Part shown: one piece after another, positions 53,501-61,548 of the stretch
Layout: the number at the start of each line of letters is the position of its first letter
Numbering within the stretch: the stretch's first letter is position 1
From: Ruminococcus difficilis
Lineage (GTDB): Bacteria; Bacillota_A; Clostridia; Oscillospirales; Acutalibacteraceae
Assembly: GCF_016680995.1 (NCBI RefSeq)
Contig: NZ_JAEQMG010000140.1
Coordinates: 1-64,000, forward strand
Reading direction: 5' to 3'
DNA: 64,000 nucleotides
Notes under the pieces: model-generated
Seen by the model: the letters and a program-made list of their open reading frames with translations, nothing else
Told to the model about the DNA's origin: nothing
The model's database searches: none
Translations under genes and position numbers: made by a program

Positions 53501-54358
53501 TTACGGATCAACCGACACCCATTGTTCTGTATAAGTGCCATTGATGATTTCATCCAGTCCTGGATATGCGGTCTGTTCAGCCCACTGTCTTGTCACTACG
53601 CCGTCAGTTGTTTCGGTGTATGTGATTTTCCGTATTGCAGGATAAGTGTATTCCTTTCCGCCGATATAGACTGGTTCCAGTTTAGCACCGATTTTTTCTT
53701 TTGCTTCGTGGCTGTTAGTTGACCTTCCGAAATCTTTATGCCATATAGTACCGTCACAGGTTACGAGAACTTTGATGAGTTTTCCTGTTACGGGTGAGTA
53801 CATCCATTCTGAGTGTTGATGTTTTGTTTGTGCCCACGAGGTTAAATCACCAAAGTAACCAGATGTTCCTTTTGGGTTTTCTTCGATGTATTTTCTGTAC
53901 ATGATTGTGAGGTCTTGATGACAACAGCAACAGAATGCGTGCTGTTCCCATTTTCCGCCTGCTTTGAATGTGTAGGCTGCGTCCACAATTGTTTCGACTT
54001 TTGTTACCTGTGTTATTGGGTTGTGTTTGGTTATCGGGCTTCCTGTTAAATCAGTCGGAATCTCCGCGAGATAGCGTTGAATGGTGGTAACATCATAGAT
54101 AGTGATGTTATTGTCGTTGTTCACGTCAAGAGCTTTTATCGTCCTATAGTCCTCAATATCAAGCCCTAAATCATCAAACTCCGCAAGCTGCTTTTGCAAT
54201 AAGGTTGCGTCCGAGATATTGATATAACAGTTGTTGTCAACGTCACCAATCAAACTGCTGTCCGTGTGCTGTATATGTGTTGCCGCCGATACGCTCACCG
54301 CACAGCCTAACGGTAAAACAAAAGCTAACAATCCGCAAATGATGTGTGTGATTTTCAT
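53501..54358 (-). CDS. Secreted dockerin protein carried by the element (B)
   Basis: 285 residues. Signal peptide (ending near VSAA), then an N-terminal dockerin with loops GDVDNNCYINISDATLLQ and LDVNNDNNITIYDVTTIQ. The C-terminal domain has FCCCCHQDL and HQHSEW, again a Cys/His metal-like pattern. This and the same layout suggest it is a distant relative of protein A. AGGAGAG precedes the ATG. It lies 155 bases upstream of gene A, probably the same transcript. Confidence 0.85.
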   Translation of the reverse strand: MKITHIICGLLAFVLPLGCAVSVSAATHIQHTDSSLIGDVDNNCYINISDATLLQKQLAEFDDLGLDIEDYRTIKALDVNNDNNITIYDVTTIQRYLAEIPTDLTGSPITKHNPITQVTKVETIVDAAYTFKAGGKWEQHAFCCCCHQDLTIMYRKYIEENPKGTSGYFGDLTSWAQTKHQHSEWMYSPVTGKLIKVLVTCDGTIWHKDFGRSTNSHEAKEKIGAKLEPVYIGGKEYTYPAIRKITYTETTDGVVTRQWAEQTAYPGLDEIINGTYTEQWVSVDP

Positions 54359-54448
54359 AAGCGTTCACTCTCCTTTTAGAGCTATAAGGGTCATTAAAAA
54401 ATGCGCAGCCACAAACGAGCCACGCACGAAAAACACAGCTCATTTGTC

Positions 54449-54556
54449 GCCAAACAAAATTTCAACACTTTCGAGATGTGAAGAATTAGAGCATGTATTT
54501 TTACCGAAATAAAAATACACACCTCGAAGTGTGAAAAAAATAAAATTTTGTTTGGC
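54449..54556. repeat. Long imperfect inverted repeat
   Basis: Arms 54449-54480 and 54518-54556 both carry GCCAAACAAAATTT (in opposite orientation) and a degenerate CACACTTCGAGGTGTG core. It lies in the gap 54359-55001. It may be an origin, a regulatory structure or the remains of a small mobile repeat. Confidence 0.55.
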
Positions 54557-54640
54557 ACTTTTAATTTTAGCACAATGATTATTATATTTCAAGTTGATTA
54601 TGTAAATTATGTTAATTTTATTTATATTGATATAAGGTTG

Positions 54641-54671
54641 ACGCTGCGGTTTGTCCGCAGCGTTATTTTTA
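54641..54671 (+). terminator. Terminator without an upstream gene
   Basis: 9-bp stem acgctgcgg / ccgcagcgt followed by TATTTTTAT. No rightward gene precedes it, so a small RNA starting somewhere in 54,450-54,620 is possible. 54672-55001 holds no supportable gene. Confidence 0.65.
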
Positions 54672-55001
54672 TGCCCGATATTTTTCCCGTTGTATGCTCA
54701 CTTATGTTTCTGTTCTCCGCTATTCAAAATCGCCGTCATTGGCTTTAGGCACATATTTTGCTCCGCGAATGTCGCTATATCAAGAATTGCCCTACGGCGT
54801 ATCACGTTGTTTGCTTCTTGACATATCGCCATTCTCTCCGCTTTGTATGCACCGTAAAGCCCATACACGACGAATTATACGAATAGCAGATAACAGAAAG
54901 GAAAGGTGATAAAACAGCATACAACTCAATATCGGGTTTAAGTAAAGCCCACCAACTCAGAATTACCGAATAGAATTTTTCAAGAAAAGGAGCTAATCAC
55001 A

Positions 55002-55334
55002 ATGAAAGTCATTATTGTCAAACCGTTCACTAACCCTTATGTAGCCAATATCAAGGGAGACCTTGAAAGTATGCAAGCCGTTGTCGGCGGCTATATTCAG
55101 GCGATTTATCCGTTTGATGATGAAGTTGCTTTAGTTTGCAATGAGGAAGGAAAGTTGTGCAACCTCACGCCGAACCGATACTTGCTCAACCGCAACAATG
55201 GAATACTTGATTTTATCTGCGGTGACTTTTTCCTCTGCTATGCGCCTTGCGACAGCGAAAATTTTGAAAGTATGCCCGACAACCTCATTGATAAATATAT
55301 AGCTAAATTCAGCGCAAAGGGAGCGAGAATATGA
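55002..55334 (+). CDS. DUF3846 protein
   Basis: 110 residues. It matches DUF3846 of clostridial mobile elements (AVVGGYIQAIYPFDDEVALV, CNEEGKLCNLTPNRYL, DFICGDFFL). Function unknown. AAAAGGAG precedes the ATG. It overlaps the J-domain gene by four bases. Confidence 0.8.
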   Translation: MKVIIVKPFTNPYVANIKGDLESMQAVVGGYIQAIYPFDDEVALVCNEEGKLCNLTPNRYLLNRNNGILDFICGDFFLCYAPCDSENFESMPDNLIDKYIAKFSAKGARI

Positions 55335-55834
55335 AATACTTTAAGAACTGCAAAACAGCCGAAGAACTCAAAAAGGAATACCGCAAGCTCGCTATGAAGT
55401 TGCACCCCGACATTGTCGGGGGCGACGGCGAGGAATTCAAGGCTATGCAAGCCGAATTTGAAAAGCTCTGGGAGCGGTTAAAGAATGTACACAGCAACGC
55501 ACAGGGCGAAACCTACACGGCAAAGCAGGAGACCGCCGAAACGCCGCATGAGTTTATACATATCATTAATGTTTTAATTAGCTTGCAGGGCGTAGAGGTT
55601 GAAATATGCGGTAAATGGATTTGGGTATCAGGCAACACCAAAGAACACAAAGAGGTTTTAAAACAGCTCGGTTTCAAATTCGCCTATAAGAAAAAGGCTT
55701 GGTATTATCACAAGGACAAATTCAGAAAGAAAAGCCATGAAGAATTGACTATGGACGATATAAGGGATATGTTCGGAAGTCAACGTTACGAACAGAAGAA
55801 AGAGGAAGAAAAGAAATTGCAAGCAGCTATATAA
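55331..55834 (+). CDS. J-domain protein of the element
   Basis: 167 residues. The N-terminal J domain has the required HPD (residues 25-27) in MKLHPDIVGG, which activates DnaK ATPase. The C-terminal part contains VEVEICGKWIWVSGNTKEHK and KKKAWYYHKD, typical of mobile-element J proteins. It may recruit the host chaperone to Rep or another element protein. Confidence 0.88.
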   Translation: MKYFKNCKTAEELKKEYRKLAMKLHPDIVGGDGEEFKAMQAEFEKLWERLKNVHSNAQGETYTAKQETAETPHEFIHIINVLISLQGVEVEICGKWIWVSGNTKEHKEVLKQLGFKFAYKKKAWYYHKDKFRKKSHEELTMDDIRDMFGSQRYEQKKEEEKKLQAAI

Positions 55835-55847
55835 TAGTATAAGGTTG

Positions 55848-55873
55848 AGGGAGCTTATTGCTCCCTTTAATCT
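55848..55873 (+). terminator. Terminator after the J-domain gene
   Basis: 7-bp stem agggagc / gctccct with a short T-run. A second hairpin gccctctg / cagagggc lies at 55909-55931. Confidence 0.75.
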
Positions 55874-55990
55874 ATATTCCCACCTTCCCACCCTTGAACA
55901 AAAAAACAGCCCTCTGCGGTTAACAGAGGGCGAAGCGAAACAAATCCTTTGTGTATGGTTCTTTTGCTTTTTTATTTTTTGGGGTTATTT

Positions 55991-56042
55991 TGTAGGTTTA
56001 CTTGTAGGTTTATAAGCCTACATTTGCTTAATTGTTGGTTTA
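55991..56042. promoter_or_regulatory. Integrase arm-type sites, right end
   Basis: Four copies of TGTWGGYTTA: 55991-56000, 56003-56012, 56013-56022 (inverted) and 56033-56042, matching the two at the left end. Other parts of 55932-56139 show no gene. Confidence 0.65.
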
Positions 56043-56139
56043 TCTCGTTGCAGTTTCTTTTCGTCAACTTTTCTCAACTTAATTTTCAAGGTGTTCAAAA
56101 ACCCAGTGTTTAAGCCGTTTTTGAACAGTTTAAGTTAAG

Positions 56140-56178
56140 TTAAAGAAAAAGAGAGCGGCTTTAGATAAACCACTCTCT
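56140..56178 (-). terminator. Terminator of tRNA-Leu supplied by the element
   Basis: 9-bp stem (agagagcgg / ccactctct, one wobble on the minus strand) followed on the minus strand by TTTTT, immediately after the tRNA 3' end. Confidence 0.75.
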
Positions 56179-56193
56179 ATGGTGCCGGTGACC
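56176..56193. repeat. attR
   Basis: The 18-bp direct repeat identical to 44251-44268, covering the last 14 bases of the tRNA gene and 4 bases beyond. Confidence 0.88.
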
Positions 56194-56266
56194 GGACTCG
56201 AACCGGTACGGTATCGCTACCGGTGGATTTTGAGTCCACTACGTCTGCCAATTCCATCACACCGGC
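56180..56266 (-). tRNA. tRNA-Leu(CAA)
   Basis: 87 nt with encoded CCA. Acceptor stem GCCGGTG / CACCGGC, anticodon stem GTGGA / TCCAC with loop CTCAAAA (anticodon CAA), a long variable arm as in all leucine tRNAs, and a T loop TTCGAGT. The integrative element uses its 3' end as attachment site and restores it. Confidence 0.96.
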
Positions 56267-56408
56267 GTATTGACTTTGTATATTATACATGACTTGATGC
56301 AAAAAATCAAGAGGAAAATGCGCAAACCTCAAAAATATCTAATAATTTATTAAAAGTCCGTGCATATTTTATTTTTTTCAGAAAAAATCATTTTTAATTC
56401 TAATACGG

Positions 56409-56437
56409 TTGCCAAATATTCAAAAATCATATATAAT
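56409..56437 (+). promoter_or_regulatory. Promoter of the purine operon
   Basis: -35 TTGCCA, 17-bp spacer, -10 TATAAT. No guanine riboswitch fold is evident in the short leader. Confidence 0.75.
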
Positions 56438-56489
56438 AGTAGACGTATTGGTATTTTCAAACTGTTTTTGATTTGGAGGAATCAGACTT

Positions 56490-57203
56490 ATGGAAAAGAA
56501 AGAAATGCTCTATGAAGGCAAGGCAAAAAAAGTATTTGCTACCGAGGATCCCGCACTGTGCATCGTATCCTATAAGGACGACGCGACCGCGTTTAACGGT
56601 GAGAAGAAGGGTACTATCGTAGGCAAGGGTGTTGTCAACAACAGAATGAGCAACTTTATGTTTAAGCTGCTGGAAAAGAACGGTGTTCCCACCGACTTTG
56701 TCGAGGAGCTCAGCGACCGCGATACGGTTCTCAAGAAGGTGCAGATCGTACCCCTCGAGGTTATCGTGAGAAACAAGGCAGCAGGTTCCTTCTCCAAGCG
56801 CTTTGGTGTACCCGAGGGTACCGCGTTCAAGGCTCCCACACTGGAGTATTGTCTCAAGGATGACGCGCTCGGCGATCCCATGATCAACGACAGCCAGATT
56901 ATTGCAATCGGCGCTGCGACAAGGGAAGAGCTGGACACCATCGCGAAATACACCATGAAGATCAACGAGGTCATGGTTGCGTTCTTCAAGGAGTGCAAGG
57001 TAGACCTGATCGACTTCAAGATCGAGTTTGGCAGACTGCCCGACGGCACCATCATTCTCGCGGATGAGATTTCACCCGATACCTGCCGTTTCTGGGATGT
57101 TGACACCCAGGAGAAGCTCGACAAGGATCGTTTCCGCCGCGATATGGGCGGTGTTGAAGAAGCGTATGCCGAGATGATGAAGAGAGTCGGTCTCGCTGAC
57201 TAA
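56490..57203 (+). CDS. purC: SAICAR synthetase
   Basis: 237 residues, the usual length. It condenses CAIR with aspartate using ATP in purine synthesis. Family motifs: LYEGKAKKVF at the N-terminus, EVIVRNKAAGSF, and LIDFKIEFGR followed by LADEISPDTCRFWD. GGAGGAA precedes the ATG. It is the first gene of the cluster. Confidence 0.96.
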   Translation: MEKKEMLYEGKAKKVFATEDPALCIVSYKDDATAFNGEKKGTIVGKGVVNNRMSNFMFKLLEKNGVPTDFVEELSDRDTVLKKVQIVPLEVIVRNKAAGSFSKRFGVPEGTAFKAPTLEYCLKDDALGDPMINDSQIIAIGAATREELDTIAKYTMKINEVMVAFFKECKVDLIDFKIEFGRLPDGTIILADEISPDTCRFWDVDTQEKLDKDRFRRDMGGVEEAYAEMMKRVGLAD

Positions 57204-57243
57204 TCATCTACACCACAACACAAACTTATCGGACGGTGAAATT

Positions 57244-58713
57244 TTGAATTATTCTTTCGACAGTTATGCAAAGGAAGGGCTGCATGAGGAATGCGGCGTT
57301 TTCGGAATATTCAGCGACGGCACCATCAATCCGGCGTATGCCTGCTACAACGGACTTCTTGCGCTCCAGCACAGAGGTCAGGAGAGCTGCGGCATCGCGG
57401 TCTCGGATGACGGTGTAATTGAGTATCACAAGAACATGGGCCTTGTGACCGAGGTCTTTAATAACAGTATTCTTGACTCACTCAACGGACAGATGGCGAT
57501 TTCGCACGTCCGTTATTCCACAGCAGGCGGCTCTGTGCTCGAAAACGCACAGCCGCTTGTTATGCGTTATGTCAAGGGTACATTGTCGGTTGCCCACAAC
57601 GGCAACCTGACCAACGCGGTGGAAATCCGCCGCCAGCTCGAACAGAGAGGTGCAATTTTCCAGACGACCATCGACTCCGAGGTCATCTGTTATGTCATCG
57701 CCAGAGAGCGATTGAACTGCCACTCGGTCGAGGAGGCGGTTGCGCGCACGATGCAGACCATCAAGGGCGCGTATTCGCTGCTTGTCATGAGTCCGCGCAA
57801 GCTGATTGCGGCGCGTGACCCGCACGGCTTCCGGCCGCTCTGCATGGGCAAGTATAACGGCTCTTATGTCTTTGCCAGCGAGAGCGCTGCTTTGGATGCC
57901 TGCGGAGCGGAGTTTGTCCGCGACGTCGAGCCGGGCGAGATTGTCGTCGTCAAGGATGGCAAAGTGAATTCCATCAGACCCGATTTCGGCGACAAGAAAA
58001 AGGCGCTTTGTATTTTCGAGTACATCTATTTCGCGCGCAGTGATTCCTTTATCGACGGCGTGAGCGTCTATGAGGCAAGAAAACAGGCGGGAAGGATCCT
58101 CGCGAGAGAATTCCCTGTTGAAGCGGATATGGTCATCGGCGTTCCTGAGTCGGGCATCGACGCGGCGATCGGCTATGCCGAGGAAAGCGGCATTCCCTAT
58201 GAGAAGGCGATCGTCAAGAACAGCTATATCGGCAGAACCTTCATCAAGCCCAGCCAAAAGGAGCGCATGAAGAGCGTCCGCATCAAGCTCAACCCCGTAG
58301 CAGATATGGTTAAGGGCAAGCGCGTCGTCATGATCGACGACAGCATCGTGCGCGGCACGACCGTAGACCGCATCGTCACTATGCTGCGTGAGGCAGGCGC
58401 AAAAGAGGTTCACATGCGCATCAGCTCACCTCCGTTTATGTGGCCGTGCTACTACGGAACCGACATTCCGTCGCGCGGAGAGCTGATTGCCTGCAACCAT
58501 ACAATAGAAGGAATCACCGCGCTCAGCGGAGCGGACTCTTTGGGCTACCTGCCCGTGGAATCGCTCCATGAGATGATCGGATACGCACCCGTCGGCTTCT
58601 GTCAGGGCTGCTTTACGGGACAGTATCCCGCAGATATCACCGTCGAGACCTTCAAGGGCAAGGAACGCGGCGGCATGAATTTTGATAACAAATGTCAGGG
58701 AACCGATAACTAA
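57244..58713 (+). CDS. purF: Amidophosphoribosyltransferase
   Basis: 489 residues from a TTG start after GGTGA. It makes phosphoribosylamine from PRPP and glutamine. The N-terminus is a short propeptide before the nucleophile Cys in EECGVFGIF. The PRTase loop is VVMIDDSIVRGTT. Cysteines in CIFEYIYFARS, WPCYYGTD and FCQGCFTGQ are the [4Fe-4S] ligands of the Bacillus type, which makes the enzyme oxygen-sensitive. Confidence 0.96.
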   Translation: MNYSFDSYAKEGLHEECGVFGIFSDGTINPAYACYNGLLALQHRGQESCGIAVSDDGVIEYHKNMGLVTEVFNNSILDSLNGQMAISHVRYSTAGGSVLENAQPLVMRYVKGTLSVAHNGNLTNAVEIRRQLEQRGAIFQTTIDSEVICYVIARERLNCHSVEEAVARTMQTIKGAYSLLVMSPRKLIAARDPHGFRPLCMGKYNGSYVFASESAALDACGAEFVRDVEPGEIVVVKDGKVNSIRPDFGDKKKALCIFEYIYFARSDSFIDGVSVYEARKQAGRILAREFPVEADMVIGVPESGIDAAIGYAEESGIPYEKAIVKNSYIGRTFIKPSQKERMKSVRIKLNPVADMVKGKRVVMIDDSIVRGTTVDRIVTMLREAGAKEVHMRISSPPFMWPCYYGTDIPSRGELIACNHTIEGITALSGADSLGYLPVESLHEMIGYAPVGFCQGCFTGQYPADITVETFKGKERGGMNFDNKCQGTDN

Positions 58714-58735
58714 ACCTTTGGAAAGGAACAACAGC

Positions 58736-60172
58736 ATGAGTAAGGATTGTTACGAATCACCCTTGTCCGCACGCTATGCGAGCAAGGAAATGAAATATAT
58801 CTTTTCTCCCGACAAGAAGTTCAGAACATGGAGAAAGCTCTGGATCGCGCTTGCCGAGGCGGAAAAGGAGCTCGGACTGCCCGTAACGCAGGAGCAGATC
58901 GATGAGCTCAAGGCACATGCCGACGATATCAACTATGAAGTCGCGCAGGAGAGAGAAAAGCTCGTGCGCCACGACGTCATGTCCCATGTTTACGCCTACG
59001 GCATACAGTGCCCCAACGCAAAGGGCATCATTCACCTCGGCGCGACCTCCTGCTATGTCGGTGACAACACCGATATCATCATCATGACTGAGGGCTTGCG
59101 TCTGATTCGCAACAAGCTGATCACGGTGATCCGCAACCTTTCCGCGTTTGCCGACGAATATAAAGCACTGCCCACACTCGCGTTCACGCATTTCCAGCCT
59201 GCCCAGCCCACCACGGTAGGCAAGAGAGCGACGCTTTGGATCCAGGAGTTCATGATGGACTTGGAGGACGTCGAGTACCAGCTGTCCAAGGCAAAGCTGC
59301 TCGGATCCAAGGGCACCACAGGCACACAGGCAAGCTTTTTGGAACTGTTTGACGGCGACCACGAGAAGTGCAAGGCGCTCGACAGGAAGATTGCGGAGAA
59401 GATGGGCTATCAGGCATGCTTCCCCGTATCGGGACAGACCTATTCCAGAAAGCTCGATTCCCAGTTTCTCAACGTCCTCGCGGGCATTGCGCAGTCAGCG
59501 GCGAAGTTCTCCAATGATATCCGCCTGCTGCAGCACCTCAAGGAGGTAGAGGAGCCGTTTGAGAAGAACCAGATCGGTTCCTCAGCAATGGCGTATAAGC
59601 GTAACCCGATGCGCAGCGAGCGTATCGGCTCCCTTTCCAGATATGTGATGGTAGACGTTCTCAACGGCTACTTCACCACCGCGACCCAGTGGTTCGAGCG
59701 TACGCTTGACGACTCCGCGAACAAGCGTCTCAGCGTACCCGAAGCGTTCCTCGCTATTGACGGCGTGCTGTCTCTCTGCGCGAACGTCGCGGACGGGCTT
59801 GTCGTTTATCCCAAGGTCATCGAGCAGAGACTCCGCAAGGAGCTGCCCTTCATGGCGACCGAGAACATTATGATGGACGCCGTGAAGAAGAGAGGAGCAG
59901 ACCGTCAGCAGCTTCACGAGAGAATCCGTGTCCATTCCATGGCGGCGTCCAAGGTCATCAAGGAAGAAGGCGGCGAGAACGACCTTCTGCAGAGAATCGC
60001 AGCGGACGAAGCGTTCGGCGTAACGCTCGAGGAGCTCGAGAGCATCCTGCAGCCCGAGAAATACACGGGCAGAGCAAAGGAGCAGACCGCGGACTTCCTC
60101 GCGGAATATGTGGCTCCCGCACTGGAAAAATACAAGGATATCGAGTCTGACAGACCCGAAATCAACGTATAA
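58736..60172 (+). CDS. purB: Adenylosuccinate lyase
   Basis: 478 residues starting at MSKDCYESP, after GGAAAGG; an earlier in-frame ATG lies inside purF. It acts in both IMP and AMP synthesis. The fumarase/aspartase signature is SSAMAYKRNPMRSE, and TQASFLELFDGD is also typical. It follows purF by 22 bases. Confidence 0.95.
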   Translation: MSKDCYESPLSARYASKEMKYIFSPDKKFRTWRKLWIALAEAEKELGLPVTQEQIDELKAHADDINYEVAQEREKLVRHDVMSHVYAYGIQCPNAKGIIHLGATSCYVGDNTDIIIMTEGLRLIRNKLITVIRNLSAFADEYKALPTLAFTHFQPAQPTTVGKRATLWIQEFMMDLEDVEYQLSKAKLLGSKGTTGTQASFLELFDGDHEKCKALDRKIAEKMGYQACFPVSGQTYSRKLDSQFLNVLAGIAQSAAKFSNDIRLLQHLKEVEEPFEKNQIGSSAMAYKRNPMRSERIGSLSRYVMVDVLNGYFTTATQWFERTLDDSANKRLSVPEAFLAIDGVLSLCANVADGLVVYPKVIEQRLRKELPFMATENIMMDAVKKRGADRQQLHERIRVHSMAASKVIKEEGGENDLLQRIAADEAFGVTLEELESILQPEKYTGRAKEQTADFLAEYVAPALEKYKDIESDRPEINV

Positions 60173-60207
60173 AATACATCAATCATCCCATCAAAGGAGA
60201 AATCAAT

Positions 60208-61485
60208 ATGGTAAAAGCAATCGTAGGCGCGAACTGGGGCGACGAGGGCAAGGGCAAAATCACCGACGTCCTCGCCGACAACAGCGATATCGTCATTCGC
60301 TTCCAGGGCGGCGCAAACGCAGGTCACACGATTATCAATGACTACGGAAAATTTGCGCTTCACCAGCTGCCCTCGGGTGTGTTCCATCAGAATATCACCA
60401 ACATCATCGGCAACGGCGTCGCGTTCAGCGTAGAGAACTTTGTCAAGGAAATGCAGGAGCTGCGGGACAGAGGTGTTCCCGAGCCGCAAGTCATCATCTC
60501 TGACCGCGCTCAGATTGTGATGCCGTATCATGTCGCCTTTGACTGCTACGAGGAGGAGCGTCTCGGAAAGAATTCCTTCGGCTCTACCAAAAGCGGCATT
60601 GCGCCCTTCTATTCCGACAAGTATTCCAAAATCGGCTTCCAGATCAACGAGCTGTATGATGATCCCGATTCACTGAAGGCGAAGATTCATCACGCGCTCG
60701 AAATCAAGAACGCCATCCTCGAGAATCTCTACAACAAGCCCGCCATCAGTGAGCAGGAGGTTTTTGACAAGCTCATGGAATACAAGGAGCTGCTCGCTCC
60801 CTATGTCGGCGACGCGTTTATGTTCCTGCACAACGCCATCAAAGAGGGCAAGAATATCCTTCTCGAGGGTCAGCTCGGCTCCCTGAAGGACACCGACTTC
60901 GGCATCTATCCCATGGTTACTTCTTCTAATACCATTGCGGGCTACGGTGCAGTCGGCGCAGGTATTCCTCCCTATGAAATCAAGGAGATCATCACGGTCG
61001 TTAAGGCGTATTCCAGCGCGGTCGGCGCGGGCGAGTTCGTCTCCGAAATCTTTGGCGACGAGGCAGATGAGCTGCGCAGACGCGGCGGCGACGGCGGCGA
61101 GTTTGGCGCGACAACCGGCAGACCCCGTCGTATGGGCTGGTTGGATCTGGTTGCCACCCGTTACGGCTGCATGGTGCAGGGCGCGACACAGGTTGCGTTC
61201 ACCGTGCTCGATGTACTCGGCTATCTCGATGAAATCCCCGTATGCGTCGGCTATGAGCTCGACGGTGAGGTGATTGATTACTTCCCGTCCACCACCAAGC
61301 TCAAGAGATGCAAACCGATTCTCAGGAAGATGAAGGGTTGGAAGTGCTCTATCTCGGGCATCAAGGACTACGATCAGCTTCCCAAGGAGTGCCGCGAGTA
61401 TATCGAGTTTGCGGAGAAGGAAATCGGCGTACCGATCACGATGGTATCCAACGGTCCTTCCCGAAATGACATTATTTACAGATAA
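60208..61485 (+). CDS. purA: Adenylosuccinate synthetase
   Basis: 425 residues. It uses GTP to join IMP and aspartate. The N-terminal P-loop GDEGKGK and GGANAGHTI are intact, as are STKSGIAPFYSDKYSK and TTGRPRRMGW. AAAGGAG precedes the ATG. With purB it completes the AMP branch. Confidence 0.96.
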   Translation: MVKAIVGANWGDEGKGKITDVLADNSDIVIRFQGGANAGHTIINDYGKFALHQLPSGVFHQNITNIIGNGVAFSVENFVKEMQELRDRGVPEPQVIISDRAQIVMPYHVAFDCYEEERLGKNSFGSTKSGIAPFYSDKYSKIGFQINELYDDPDSLKAKIHHALEIKNAILENLYNKPAISEQEVFDKLMEYKELLAPYVGDAFMFLHNAIKEGKNILLEGQLGSLKDTDFGIYPMVTSSNTIAGYGAVGAGIPPYEIKEIITVVKAYSSAVGAGEFVSEIFGDEADELRRRGGDGGEFGATTGRPRRMGWLDLVATRYGCMVQGATQVAFTVLDVLGYLDEIPVCVGYELDGEVIDYFPSTTKLKRCKPILRKMKGWKCSISGIKDYDQLPKECREYIEFAEKEIGVPITMVSNGPSRNDIIYR

Positions 61486-61494
61486 TTGTTCGGC

Positions 61495-61521
61495 GCTGTC
61501 TTATAGGTTTTATAAGACAGC
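61495..61521 (+). other. Hairpin between purA and guaA
   Basis: Perfect 11-bp stem gctgtcttata / tataagacagc, loop GGTTT, followed by a weak T stretch. It may reduce read-through into guaA or protect the mRNA end. Confidence 0.5.
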
Positions 61522-61548
61522 CCGTTCCTTTTGGAAAGGGGAAGGGTT

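Larger units (their letters stand above)
44251..56193. mobile_element. Integrative element in tRNA-Leu with CRESS-type Rep and dockerin cargo
   Basis: Bounded by an exact 18-bp direct repeat (TCTATGGTGCCGGTGACC), the right copy being the 3' end of tRNA-Leu(CAA). Contents in order: integrase, excisionase, Rep with HUH and SF3-like motifs, FtsK/TcpA-like ATPase, small unknown proteins, two secreted dockerin proteins, DUF3846 and J-domain proteins. It is AT-richer than its flanks. Known pCRESS-type elements in Firmicutes combine such a Rep with an integrase. No relaxase other than Rep and no type IV secretion genes are seen, so transfer would need helper functions or a Rep/FtsK-based route. Confidence 0.88.

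Noticed and set aside
54694..54909. A 71-codon rightward frame
   Set aside because: No RBS, odd composition and it ends in the leader of the DUF3846 gene; probably not translated.
56438..56489. Possible purine riboswitch before purC
   Set aside because: The interval from promoter to ATG is only about 50 bases and shows no conserved purine aptamer elements.
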